A stretch of DNA of 64,000 nucleotides from NCBI GenBank assembly GCA_015075405.1, contig JABTUK010000001.1:124001-188000 (forward strand). Reading direction: 5' to 3'. A model generated the notes under the pieces. It saw nothing but the letters and a program-made list of their open reading frames with translations. It did no database searches and had not been told where the DNA came from. The stretch is from Anaerolineales bacterium (lineage in GTDB: Bacteria; Chloroflexota; Anaerolineae; 4572-78; J111). Positions 25,856 to 35,848 of this stretch are shown here, one piece after another (the stretch's first letter is position 1; every line of letters starts with the position of its first letter). Made by a program: the position numbers and the translations under genes.

Positions 25856-27644
25856 GACTCTGTTGGGCATTATTATGTTAAGTAATGGTAGGCAACTCTG
25901 AGATGACAAATTTGGCACGAAAGAGATAATGAGAGTTGATGATTGAGCCATAAAAATCGAAGGAGCCAAAAATGTCATTGTATCAGCCTCATACCTTTGA
26001 AATTCCTGAAGAGACCATTCGGGTGGCCCAAGCTGCCTTTCCCAAGGGCAACATCTATCTGACCATACGGGAGAAATTGGGTCCCTTGTTCAATGATGCC
26101 GACTTTGCCTCACTATTCGATTGGCGGGGGCCAAACAGGTGAGTCCCCCTTGCGCCAGGTATGGTCACGATTATGCAATTTATGGAAGACCTGACCGACC
26201 GCCAAGCGGCTGAAGCCGTCCGCAGCCGGATTGATTGGAAGTATGTCCTGGGCCTGGCCCTGACTGATCCGGGCTTTCACTACTCGATCCTGGGTCCCTT
26301 TCGGGATCGGTTACTGGCAGGGGGCAGGAAGCGTTGTTGTTCGATCAGATATTGGCTCGCTTGAAAGCCCACAACTTGTTGAAAGGCAAACATCAGCAGC
26401 GAACTGATTCGACCCACGTCGTAGCGGCGGTGCGTCATCTGAACCGGCTGGAATGTGTTGGTGAGACTTTACGCCGGGTGTTGGATGACCTGGCCCGAGT
26501 GGCTGACGTGGTTGTTAAAGCAGATCCAGCCCGATTGGTTTGACCGGTATAGCCGACGGATCGAGATGTGCCGGCTGCCGACCGAACAAAGTGAACGAGA
26601 TGCCCTACTGCAACAAATCGGCCAAGATGGCTCTCACCTCCTGTACGCTATTTATAGTGAAGATGCCCCGGATTGGCTGCGCGAAATTCCAGCCGTTGAG
26701 GTGATGCGCCAGGTTTGGATTCAGCAGTATTATGTCGTTGACGGTCAACTAAAGTGGCGCGATCAAAAGAACTTACCACCCCACAAATTGCTGATTGTCT
26801 CACCGGACGATCTTGATGCTCGCCATCGCACCAAACGGGAGACTCACTGGGATGGCTATAGTGTTCATTTGACTGAGACCTGTGCCATCGTCGAGCACCC
26901 AATCTCATCACCATCTTGAAACCACACCGGCCACGACCGCTGATGTTGAGATGACTGAAACCATCCACCAGGCCCTGATTGCAAAGGATTTACGTCCCGA
27001 CGAGCATCTGGTTGACCGAGGGTATGTTTCTGTGGATCACCTCCTCAAAGGCCAGACCGAGCACGACATTGACTTGATTGGTTCAGCCGGGGGGGCGAAG
27101 TTGGCAAGCCCTGCTCGGTCAGGGCTGCGATATCAGTTGCTTCGTGATTGATTGGCAAGCTCAAGTCGTCACCTGTCCGCAAGGTAAACTCAGCCAAAGT
27201 TGGCAGTTCCGGCGCGAGAAATATGGTCATCTCTATATTCAGGCCCGCTTTGCTCCTCCTGATTGCCGAGCCTGCCCCTACCGCCTTGATTGTACCAAGT
27301 CCAAACGGGCGTCCGCGTGGTTAGCTTCCGCCCTCAGCCTGAGTATGAAGCACTCCAAGCCGCTCGCGCTCGACAAGAAACAGGTGAATTCAAGACCAAG
27401 TACAAAAAACGGGCCGGGATTGAAGGTACAATCTCTCAAGGGGTTCGTGCCTTTGGCTTGCGGCGGTCTCACTTTCTCGGGTTAGCCAAAACCCATTTAC
27501 AACATTTAGCCACAGCGGCGGCTATGAATCTGACCCGGACGGTTTACTGGTGGTGGGCTGGTGAGGATAAATCTCCGGTTTATCGTTCACCTTTTGCCAA
27601 ACTTAAGCCAGTTACTATTTAACATAATAATGCCCAACAGAGTC
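25856..27644. mobile_element. IS1182-like insertion sequence
   Basis: 1789 bp with perfect 26-bp terminal inverted repeats starting gactctgttgggcatt (25856-25881 and complement 27619-27644). The hexamer gtctaa flanks both sides (25850-25855 and 27645-27650), a target duplication. The left flank is JetC; the right flank is the end of a DUF1156 methylase remnant. Two unrelated genes meeting at one target duplication implies that a deletion joined them before this element inserted. Confidence 0.9.
25972..27622 (+). pseudogene. IS1182-like transposase, heavily frameshifted
   Basis: Pieces in several frames follow one transposase in order: MSLYQPHTFEIPEETIRVAQ, then DRQAAEAVRSRIDWKYVLGL, then QQRTDSTHVVAAVRHLNRLE, then SPDDLDARHRTKRETHWDGY, then CPYRLDCTKSK-type cysteines, and finally YKKRAGIEGTISQGVRAFGL. 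That is the full IS1182-type layout including the C-terminal Cys cluster. At least five frameshifts or stops are present, so it is dead although its ends are perfect. Confidence 0.8.
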
Positions 27645-27646
27645 GT

Positions 27647-27755
27647 CTAATTGTCGCTTGACACATGCCGGATGGATTTTTCGCGCCGGGCATGGGTAGA
27701 GATTTTTTTGATGGGCAGGTCAACTTCGATGAGACGTTTAGGGTAAAGAGTCATT
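27647..27755 (-). pseudogene. N-terminal remnant of a DUF1156 DNA methylase
   Basis: From ATG 27755 the minus strand encodes 35 residues containing KRLIEVDLPIKKISTHARRE and then KSIRH, the hallmark start of DUF1156 adenine-specific methylases, before it ends at a TAG next to the IS1182 element. The rest of the gene is missing. DUF1156 methylases normally accompany a DUF499 ATPase and a DUF3883 helicase; a helicase of that type lies at 32381. Confidence 0.8.
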
Positions 27756-27802
27756 TATAGCTCCGGGGTCACATCTCGGTAGGCAACTTTACTTGTGAAT
27801 AA

Positions 27803-28798
27803 TCAGATACTTCCCTGCAAAATTCGGGATACAGAAGCAAAAATAATCCTCTTATGAACAGCAATATCTCTCTTCCTCTGAATTAGATCAGATAGGTCTA
27901 TCCACGCTTCAAATATAGCCATTAAGTCCATCCCATCCATACAAATAATCTTCGGGCGGTTTCCTTGAGCATAAGCTTGGAGGGCTTGTTCACTAAATCC
28001 ATTAAGAGAGAGAAAAAGACCAAGCGTATTGTCAAGGCTAGAACCTACTGCACCATCCAAATCACGTAGGTCTGCTAAATCTACTGGCGCTTTTTGCCAT
28101 TTAGCTTCTAACAAAAAATGGTCACCCTCATGGATAAAGGCTCCATCAATTTGCTCGCCAATTCGCCTGAATGGGCCACGAGGACTCAATTCAAAAAGAT
28201 TGAAAAGGTCGTAGAGAATCTGTTCTAACCCATACCCTCGCCCCTGAGTATCTAAACTTTGGTGATATGCCAAAAACTGATTCTTGATCTCTTCAAGTTT
28301 AGCCTGGAAAGCTGCCCCGCGTTGGACCTCTTGCAATTTTCTTATCCTTACTTGCCGCTCTTCTTCCTGTGTCCTCTTAGCTGCATCATGATCCTTAACT
28401 AACAAGCGCAGGTGTTCAAGGCAACGTTCAGCCTCTCTCTTCCGCTTTTGCCCATCACTCATCCAGAGTAAATGAGTACCATCGGTGTAATTTAGCGTTT
28501 CTTGCAGGATACGGCGGAGAGGCCCAAGGCCATCGGGTGATGTATTTAACGAATCCAAAATCGGAGAGACAATATGGTATTTATACACATTCCAATCTTG
28601 GGCATTAATCAACGAGGCCGGAACATCGCAGCGTTGAAATAAGGCTCTGACATCTTGTCTTTTCCAGAAGACATTGATGATTGTCTCTTTCATTGCCGTA
28701 AGAATGTTGTCAGGAAAATGCCCCACTTTTTCAGGCTCCAAAATGATTTGCAGCTTTTTGTTGTGAAAGTTAACGACACATTGAGGGCGCACAAACAA
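27803..28798 (-). CDS. Mrr-like restriction endonuclease, pAgo-associated
   Basis: 331 residues. A central coiled coil (RTQEEERQVRIRKLQEVQRG) is followed by a PD-(D/E)XK nuclease core near residues 205-260: YGLEQILYDLFNLFEL, RIGEQIDGAF (the D), and HFLLEAKWQKAP (E-x-K). SLDNTLGLFLSLNGFSEQAL matches the C-terminal half of Mrr-cat proteins. Its start lies inside the end of the next gene upstream (29-bp overlap), and that gene overlaps the Argonaute gene, so all three form one operon. Probably the second effector nuclease of the Argonaute system. Confidence 0.8.
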   Translation of the reverse strand: MFVRPQCVVNFHNKKLQIILEPEKVGHFPDNILTAMKETIINVFWKRQDVRALFQRCDVPASLINAQDWNVYKYHIVSPILDSLNTSPDGLGPLRRILQETLNYTDGTHLLWMSDGQKRKREAERCLEHLRLLVKDHDAAKRTQEEERQVRIRKLQEVQRGAAFQAKLEEIKNQFLAYHQSLDTQGRGYGLEQILYDLFNLFELSPRGPFRRIGEQIDGAFIHEGDHFLLEAKWQKAPVDLADLRDLDGAVGSSLDNTLGLFLSLNGFSEQALQAYAQGNRPKIICMDGMDLMAIFEAWIDLSDLIQRKRDIAVHKRIIFASVSRILQGSI

Positions 28799-29990
28799 TT
28801 ATTGCTCGTGTCACCAATGCGATACTTTCTAGCGCTTGGCAGGCCCAGGCGTGTTGCTCAATAGAACAACCTTTATCATAGACAAAAACAATGAGGTTAG
28901 TGAAGGCGCTTTGTGGCTGTAATTGAGCCGAGTCTTTTCCCACCTCTTCAACAATTTTTTGGAAATCTTTCTTTTCTCTGACAAACTTTGCTTCAATAAT
29001 CGAGTTAAGCTGAGGTATCGCAATGTCATACCGATGACCACTCCGACCTAGCTTGGGTAAATACTCCTCATAGCGCAAATCGCTAAAATAGGAGCACAAT
29101 ATTAACCATAGCAAAGATTGAACATCATATTCATCTTCAATGATCCACTTGCTCTTCCACCGCTCCATTGCAGCCGGAAAGTTTTGAAGCAATGTTACAA
29201 CTAAATCCGGTGTTGCATGGCGACTCCGGCCCTCAATGTAACTGGCAGCGACTTCCCAGATAAGGGCAGCCTTGTAATCTGCCGCTTCATAGGGGGAACT
29301 CGTGAGCAGACAGTCAATAAGCATGGCCTGAGCCTCATCCAGCCATAGTTTCGCATCTTGATGGGTTATTTCCAGGAAGTTTCGTTTAACCAACCACACC
29401 GCCAAGGCTAACTCTGATATAGAACATTTCGACGGTTCAACATCAAGATTATGAAAAAGAGAATTGCCTAGCACAGCCGAGGCGTAGCCATAGATAAGCT
29501 TCAACAAAAGGGGCGTATCGGAGCGGTTGAACCCTTGTTTAAGTAAGTCAAACAGCCAGTTTATTAAGGAAGTATCAGCAACAGCTTTGATCCCTAAAGT
29601 TACGCCCATAACTATTTCCGGTTGTAAGACCCAAGAGTTGGGCAGAGAAAATACATTTTGCCTTTGTTGCAATCGGTTTAAATTAATCTTAAATATATTT
29701 TCTGTGTCATGATCCGGGTTTCCTGATCTATCAACTTTTTCAGATAGCAAGTAGCCAAGGATAGCTAAACTTGGAGCATGATGCAGATTATTTTCATTTT
29801 CCTGCAACCAGTGGCTTGGTTCGCAATAAACTTTCCACCCAAACTCGCGTTCCAACTGGGAATTAAAGTCAAAATGGACACATAACAGACCATCAAGATT
29901 AGCCGGGTGGTTCAGTTTCTTGATTGAATGCTTTAGCAGTTCTAAAGATTCGTATATACTTCGATTGATGTGGTCTGTTACAGAAACCAT
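28770..29990 (-). CDS. PD-(D/E)XK nuclease, likely Argonaute effector
   Basis: 406 residues. The first 300 are helical and not recognised. Near residue 330 is a nuclease core: GRSGHRYDIAIP (catalytic D) then NSIIEAKFVREKKDF (E-x-K), followed by a strand LIVFVYDKG. It starts inside the last 13 bases of the Argonaute gene. Catalytically dead long Argonautes are typically encoded with an effector such as a nuclease, SIR2 or membrane protein, so activation by the guide-loaded Argonaute is inferred. Confidence 0.75.
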   Translation of the reverse strand: MVSVTDHINRSIYESLELLKHSIKKLNHPANLDGLLCVHFDFNSQLEREFGWKVYCEPSHWLQENENNLHHAPSLAILGYLLSEKVDRSGNPDHDTENIFKINLNRLQQRQNVFSLPNSWVLQPEIVMGVTLGIKAVADTSLINWLFDLLKQGFNRSDTPLLLKLIYGYASAVLGNSLFHNLDVEPSKCSISELALAVWLVKRNFLEITHQDAKLWLDEAQAMLIDCLLTSSPYEAADYKAALIWEVAASYIEGRSRHATPDLVVTLLQNFPAAMERWKSKWIIEDEYDVQSLLWLILCSYFSDLRYEEYLPKLGRSGHRYDIAIPQLNSIIEAKFVREKKDFQKIVEEVGKDSAQLQPQSAFTNLIVFVYDKGCSIEQHAWACQALESIALVTRAIIVCAPSMCR

Positions 29991-32308
29991 AGACTTGATT
30001 TAAGTTCAGTAGTTTGGAGAACCTCCGAGTTCCAATTCTTAACTCGTCGCAATCGCCCTAAGAGATTGGCTATAGCTTCACCATATTCAATGGTAATCGG
30101 TTTAGACAACAGATTAAACGTTCTCCAAGACATATAGCTAAAGTTAAAAACCTGTTCAGATAGGTACTCAAGGTCTTGAAACTCAGAAGCGCCATTCAAA
30201 CTTAATTGAACAGGAGCCGGACAACCCTGTTCAGGCAACTTTAATTCTTCAGGCCCTGTCATAGACAACAATGCCCGCTGGTTATCAAGGATTATGGTGG
30301 TTCCGCGTTTTGGGACTTGTTCACCTCGTACCTGTCCTTTCAAGTTGGTGAACCCTTTCGATTTTGGGTCATATATAGTCCATCTATGATCTTGCCCAAT
30401 CTTCAGGAACGCAAAGTCCGCTTGATATTGGGGCAAGTTTTCCCTCATGAACCGCTTCACTGTTTCAATTTCCAGATTTTTTAATGGTTTGGATGTGTGG
30501 AAAATTAGACGTACCTGATCATTACGCTGCCAACCTTGCTGGATACTGACATAATTAACACTCGACTGCAACACAGCATGCAAGGCGTCAGAATAATCCT
30601 CATAGGCACTTTCTTGTGATACATTTGATACCAGGTACATCCCATCATAATTGAATAGGGTAGTGATACCAACATACCGCTCTTTCTCTCCTAGCCGACC
30701 ATCAGCTACGACGCTATTACCTAGCCCAATAACTAACTCGTGGGTAATTCCGCCTCCTTTAGAAGCGGCCAGTAGCCAGGGGGTACCTCCCAATTTTGCA
30801 TAACAGGCCAAAGACAAATTGTTCAAGATGAAACGCTGATTCTCAACAGGCAAAGCAATTGTTTCAAACTCGATAACCTGCACAGGGATGCCATCATTCA
30901 TTAAAGCGGCTTTGCTAATCAGATAAGGGTCGTTATAGCCAAGAAGTCGATGATGTTCCTCTACAACCACAAAAGCCAGATCATAACGGCGAACCATTTC
31001 TCGACTTTCTTGAAGCGCCTGCCGGCAGGCTTGTCGATAGTCTTCGGCCAGTCCGGCGGTGGTTATATTAAAACTTATAACGTGAAAGTCACAGCCACGG
31101 AGCTTATATTGCTCAACAAACCCTTTATTATATGGCGCTTTAAGCCCGCCATCTCGCCAAGTTCTCAAAAATTGTTCAACGCGGCCCTGGTATTGTTTGG
31201 GAGTGATAACCAAAATGTGAGGCGTTGTCTTTTTGAAATTATCTCGATCAAGTGGCCCCTGTGAAGATAGGGCTGTTGTAACCGGCCAGGAAATAGGATT
31301 CCGCCCGTAAAAGAGCATAAATTTGGGCGGGTCTAAAGCTAGAGTTTTGCAAAGACTTTGCGAATTTACGCTGAGGACTTGCTCGGAGACCGTAGCAGTT
31401 AAATCATCTGCACAAAAGATAGGAGCCTTGCTCATGGCCGTAGCAATTTGATCAATGCGTTGCAACTGACCTTCAGCATTCAACAATTTTCCAACCTCGG
31501 CTCGGATAAGAGCCATCGCCTTGCGCCCCTGTGATGCACCAAGCAACGCATTGATACATCGAGTAACATTATCTAAAGAAGCTTCGATTGTATATTCACG
31601 AGCATCTACAATTTCCTGGTTTCGGAAATCAACGAGACGAATCTGATCACCATTGGTACTACTGACGCATCCCACAGTTTGATAACCATATTCATGGTCT
31701 TTCAGAGCTTCTTTCAGGGGTACAATATAACACCCCTTCACATCGACGCCTTTTGAAATCAGTTCAGCAATACTGGCATTGATATGCCAACTGGTACTAA
31801 TCTTAATGAGAAGTCCGTGCTGTGGCTCGTCTTGAAGGGTGCGTCTTACATACGACCCACCCAGACGATATTTACGATAAATATGAATAAAGCCTATCTT
31901 TCCCAGGGCAGATAGTTCTTTTTTGAGAGCTTCTCGAACTATGTCATTTTTCTCACCCTCAGTCTCTATTAAGATTGCTCCATATTCTCGCACCCTTAGA
32001 TTAGGATAGTTCTGGCGAAGGTATCGACGTACTCCTTCTTCTATCAATCTGCTGAAGAGACCCCAATCGTTGCTACTTGAAAATGTACAGGCTTCACCCT
32101 CTGAGATTTTTGCGTTGGCTGAGAGAGAAACAGCATTTATCTGCTTCCCTGCTCGTTTGAGCAGAAACTCATTTCTATAGCGATCTTGAAGATTTCGCAG
32201 TTGCTCTTTGCCCGAGTAGGGTAGTTTGAATCCCGAAACCTCATTACTTGAAAGGGTTACAGGCAGAAAGTTGAGCATCATACCATCGACTTGTTCGTCT
32301 TTCATCAT
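29978..32308 (-). CDS. Long prokaryotic Argonaute, catalytically inactive type
   Basis: 776 residues. The MID domain lies at about 363-500; PYLISKAALMNDGIPVQVIE carries the Tyr, Lys and Gln of the 5'-phosphate pocket. The PIWI domain starts near 507 (GGTPWLLAASKGGG). The first catalytic Asp position reads VIGLGNS (Gly instead of Asp), and the second, in LIFHTSKPL, also lacks Asp, so target cleavage is not expected. This is the long-B type, which recruits effectors. It is a minus-strand operon with two nucleases downstream. It probably senses invader nucleic acid and triggers the nucleases. Confidence 0.85.
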   Translation of the reverse strand: MMKDEQVDGMMLNFLPVTLSSNEVSGFKLPYSGKEQLRNLQDRYRNEFLLKRAGKQINAVSLSANAKISEGEACTFSSSNDWGLFSRLIEEGVRRYLRQNYPNLRVREYGAILIETEGEKNDIVREALKKELSALGKIGFIHIYRKYRLGGSYVRRTLQDEPQHGLLIKISTSWHINASIAELISKGVDVKGCYIVPLKEALKDHEYGYQTVGCVSSTNGDQIRLVDFRNQEIVDAREYTIEASLDNVTRCINALLGASQGRKAMALIRAEVGKLLNAEGQLQRIDQIATAMSKAPIFCADDLTATVSEQVLSVNSQSLCKTLALDPPKFMLFYGRNPISWPVTTALSSQGPLDRDNFKKTTPHILVITPKQYQGRVEQFLRTWRDGGLKAPYNKGFVEQYKLRGCDFHVISFNITTAGLAEDYRQACRQALQESREMVRRYDLAFVVVEEHHRLLGYNDPYLISKAALMNDGIPVQVIEFETIALPVENQRFILNNLSLACYAKLGGTPWLLAASKGGGITHELVIGLGNSVVADGRLGEKERYVGITTLFNYDGMYLVSNVSQESAYEDYSDALHAVLQSSVNYVSIQQGWQRNDQVRLIFHTSKPLKNLEIETVKRFMRENLPQYQADFAFLKIGQDHRWTIYDPKSKGFTNLKGQVRGEQVPKRGTTIILDNQRALLSMTGPEELKLPEQGCPAPVQLSLNGASEFQDLEYLSEQVFNFSYMSWRTFNLLSKPITIEYGEAIANLLGRLRRVKNWNSEVLQTTELKSSLWFL

Positions 32309-32380
32309 CGTATCGAGGTGCTTTCTAGAAAATTTGAATACCTAATTTACACTCTGAAACAAATTTTTAGCTTTCACTAA

Positions 32381-35300
32381 TCATTTCGCCCTCAGAATTT
32401 CCTCTGCCCCCACTTGATAATGCTCTACCTTGACTACTGGCTGCCAACCTAGCCGGGCGGGGTCATTAATAGGATAGACTTCTGGGGTGAAGGCGCAGTT
32501 GTAAACCACGTAGAGCCAAAAGTCATGCTTCAGGCGTTGAGCTGTTTTGTACTCATTGGCGGTCAAAGCTACCTCGCCTACCCCGGCCCGACCTTTGACC
32601 TCGATGAAACGCACCTCAATGGCTGTTTCAGGATCCTCGAGGTGAGGTCGGCGGGAAATGAGGTCAAATCCTCGGTTTTCTTGTTCCACGCTTTCCACGC
32701 GCCAGCCACGAGCTTCTTCATAAGCGATGACTTCTTTAACGGCAATGTGCTCGATCTCCTCATCGCGGACCATCGGGGCCACACCTGGCGAAGTGCGTTC
32801 TGGATGGGGCAACACCCAGGCCCGACCTAAGTGTTCAACCTTATCAATGGTGCAGTGGCGCTCTTGCTGTAGCTCTTTACGGCGTTGTTCCAGCCGCCCA
32901 TTTAGTTCGTCTAAACGATCCTCAGCTTGTTTTAAGCGCCCTTCCAGGCCTGGCTCCATTGAGCCACTTTCTTTTTGTTGGAACAGATCGGCAAATTGGA
33001 GTTGTTGCCGGTCAATGATGGCGTTCAGACTAATCTCGGTGTGACGGGCAATGGTGTCAATCTCATTAGCCCGGCGGGCGGCCATTTCGGCCAAAAGCGG
33101 TGTCAGGGCTTGCTCGATCAAAAATTGTTCTATTTGATCTCGATTGTTCCAGGCTCCGCTGGTTTCTGGATTTTCCGGCGGCTTGCTATCTAGGGAAGCA
33201 GGAGTCACATCCAAAAATAAAGTGGGTTGGCGCAGCGTCATCATCCCATCCAGGTCCGTTTCAATAACGAAAAGGCGCTGCTCCAAAGTATGACCCCGTC
33301 CATCCTTAATGGCCGCCGCAAAAACATCCAGGCAGGCCGGCGCACTACGATGTAAGTCATAAAAGATGGCTCCCCGCCGTAAATCGGTCTGTACCTGCAC
33401 CAATACCTCAGCCCGGACAGCTTCAAATAGAGCGTGGCCAGGCGTAACCCATTCCAACGTCGGATCGTCCGTCAGCAAATGTTTGTCAAAAATGATCTGC
33501 TTGTATTCCTTACCTAACTTCCCAAAGCGAGACTCCAACCGTTCACCCAAAATGTATAGTGGACGCGGGATGCGGCCTGTCCGGTAAATGTGTTGGTCTT
33601 TTTTGATCTCTTTGGGGTACACTCCCACCAGAGGTGCGGCCTGGATAAAGAAATCCTCAATCACTTCCGGCACGAGCCGTTTTTCTTTAGCCTCGGCAGA
33701 TTTGCCAATGATGGCCGACAGATTCAATTCCCGCTTGGCTAACCCTTCCAGGGCAGAATGGGTAATACGCTGGAAACGCTCTGTATCTACTTGCTCAATA
33801 ATGCGACCCTTGATGACTTCCTCGGTCAAATTATGCGCATACATATCGCGGATCATTCGTTCCAATTGGTTGGCCGGGAAGACATCACCCAAGACATTGA
33901 ACACTTTGCCGGTACGCTTCGGGTCGAGATCGGCCTCAATCTGCTGAATGCGCTCAAATAACTTTTGCATCACCCGGCCTTCTCGAGTGTTGGTGGCGAC
34001 AAAGTTGAAAATCAGGCAATCTTTTTCCTGGCCGTAGCGATGAATTCGGCCCATACGTTGTTCCAGCCGGACTGGATTCCAGGGGATGTCGTAGTTGATC
34101 ATTAGCCAACAAAATTGTAGGTTGATCCCTTCCCCGGCAGCCTCGGTGGCCACCAACACCTGGCAATCCTCCCGAAACTCCCGCTCGGCGTAAATGCGCG
34201 TGCCGGGTGTATCCCGGTCGCCAATCTTCATGCCGCCGTGAATCTGCGTGACCTTTAGCCCCCACTCCCACAGTTTGCCTAAAGGCCGGTCGCCTCGACC
34301 ATCGCCAGCCAGGTAATCCAGGGTGTCTCGGTGTTCAGTGAAGAGCAGCAATTTCATCTTGGGGTCGGCAAAGAGGCCCTGGGTGGTCATTACTTCCTTC
34401 AGCCGGATCAACTTCGACTCAACTTCTCGCGCCTCCAAAGCTTTGGCCTGCTTGATCAGCCGGTCCAATTGGACAATCTCTTCCTTCAGAGTTGTAGGGT
34501 CCACCGAGGCCACAACTTCTTCCAAAGAGTCCAGGATTTGCTCCTGTTCTTCGTCCGGCAATTCATCAAAATCCTCTGGGACTTTTTTGAGGATTTGCTG
34601 CTGGCGATAACCCTCTGGATCGGCCAGAATTTTCTCCCGCTTGGCTTTCATCCGTTCCAGGCTGCGGCGGGCAGCGTAAAGGCTGGAGGCAAAGCGGCGT
34701 TGGAGCATCGCCATCGTGAAGCCTAGAGCGCGTCCCTGAGCCGATTCGTCGGCTGCGGCTTTGATGGATTGTGCCTCCACGTAGCGAGTCAAGGCGTCAT
34801 AAAAATCCCACTCGTCGTCGTCAATTTGAAAGTCAATCGTTTGAACATGGCGCCTGGTAAAAAGGGCTTTGGGTTTGCCCAGTTCGGGGTCGGGAAATGT
34901 GACTAAAGCCTCTTTGACCCGGCGCAAGTAAAAAGGAGCCTCATTGCGGCGCATGGCCTCTTCCAAGCTCTTGACATCGCCGTAGACATCCTTATCCAGC
35001 AATTGTAGAAATAGGCAGAAATTGTCGGGATCGCCTTTGTGGGGGGTGGCCGTTGCCATCACAAAATGGTCTGTCCGCTCCGCTAATTGTTCGCCCAATT
35101 GATAGGCCAAGGTTTTGTTTTTGGGGCTATATGCGCTTAACTTGTGGGCTTCATCAATGGCGATCAAATCCCAGCGGCTGCGGAGCAGGCTTTCTTTGGC
35201 ATCCTCGATGACGGAGACCCATGAGATCGAGGTGATGACTTGGCTGCGTTCTTGCCAGGGGTTAGAGCCATAGGTAGCCCGCAATGTCTCGCCCCGGATA

Positions 35301-35848
35301 ACCTCGAAATCTTCCCGGAACTTGTCCTTGAGTTCACGTTGCCATTGGAAGGTCAGATTGGCCGGGGAGATGATGAGGATGCGTTTAAGCAGCCCGCGAA
35401 TCTTTAGTTCTTTGATGAGCAGACCAATCATAATGGTCTTGCCTGCGCCGGGATCGTCGGCCAGCAGGAAGCGAATACGGGGTTGCTTGAGAAAGTAGTT
35501 GTAGACTGCTTCAAGTTGATGAGGGAGAGGATCAATACGAGCGATGGATAGAGTAAAGAAAGGATCGTACTCGTAAGCGAGACCTAACCGCATGGCCTCG
35601 ATGCCAAGCCGGAAGCGGCTGGCATCGCCATCAAAAGGTTCAGTTTTGGGAGTAAGTTCCAGCGTGGCTAATTGTTCGATAGAGAGGATAGGTTGGTAGG
35701 TTTGGTTGCTGTTCAGGCCGGTGCCGATCAACTTGACAGACCCGCCCAGAGGAATGGTCGTAATAACCTGAACCGGCTCCGGGAAAAGCGGCCCATGCAC
35801 GATGACGTTGGGTTTGAGCTTGTCGAGGTATGCTGGCAAGTTGGTCAA
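32381..35848 (-). CDS. SNF2-family helicase with C-terminal DUF3883
   Basis: 1155 residues. Motif I is LADDPGAGKTIMIG near residue 130, motif II is LIAIDEAHKLSAY, and motif VI is QRMGRIHRYGQ, all typical SNF2/superfamily-2. A coiled coil follows near residues 960-1010. The last 120 residues are a DUF3883 domain (GFDLISRR, then FIEVKGRAG, then VALTANEYKTAQ). This architecture is shared by DISARM DrmD-like helicases and helicases paired with DUF1156 methylase/DUF499 ATPase systems. No such partners are intact here, only the methylase scrap at 27647. Confidence 0.85.
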   Translation of the reverse strand: MTNLPAYLDKLKPNVIVHGPLFPEPVQVITTIPLGGSVKLIGTGLNSNQTYQPILSIEQLATLELTPKTEPFDGDASRFRLGIEAMRLGLAYEYDPFFTLSIARIDPLPHQLEAVYNYFLKQPRIRFLLADDPGAGKTIMIGLLIKELKIRGLLKRILIISPANLTFQWQRELKDKFREDFEVIRGETLRATYGSNPWQERSQVITSISWVSVIEDAKESLLRSRWDLIAIDEAHKLSAYSPKNKTLAYQLGEQLAERTDHFVMATATPHKGDPDNFCLFLQLLDKDVYGDVKSLEEAMRRNEAPFYLRRVKEALVTFPDPELGKPKALFTRRHVQTIDFQIDDDEWDFYDALTRYVEAQSIKAAADESAQGRALGFTMAMLQRRFASSLYAARRSLERMKAKREKILADPEGYRQQQILKKVPEDFDELPDEEQEQILDSLEEVVASVDPTTLKEEIVQLDRLIKQAKALEAREVESKLIRLKEVMTTQGLFADPKMKLLLFTEHRDTLDYLAGDGRGDRPLGKLWEWGLKVTQIHGGMKIGDRDTPGTRIYAEREFREDCQVLVATEAAGEGINLQFCWLMINYDIPWNPVRLEQRMGRIHRYGQEKDCLIFNFVATNTREGRVMQKLFERIQQIEADLDPKRTGKVFNVLGDVFPANQLERMIRDMYAHNLTEEVIKGRIIEQVDTERFQRITHSALEGLAKRELNLSAIIGKSAEAKEKRLVPEVIEDFFIQAAPLVGVYPKEIKKDQHIYRTGRIPRPLYILGERLESRFGKLGKEYKQIIFDKHLLTDDPTLEWVTPGHALFEAVRAEVLVQVQTDLRRGAIFYDLHRSAPACLDVFAAAIKDGRGHTLEQRLFVIETDLDGMMTLRQPTLFLDVTPASLDSKPPENPETSGAWNNRDQIEQFLIEQALTPLLAEMAARRANEIDTIARHTEISLNAIIDRQQLQFADLFQQKESGSMEPGLEGRLKQAEDRLDELNGRLEQRRKELQQERHCTIDKVEHLGRAWVLPHPERTSPGVAPMVRDEEIEHIAVKEVIAYEEARGWRVESVEQENRGFDLISRRPHLEDPETAIEVRFIEVKGRAGVGEVALTANEYKTAQRLKHDFWLYVVYNCAFTPEVYPINDPARLGWQPVVKVEHYQVGAEEILRAK

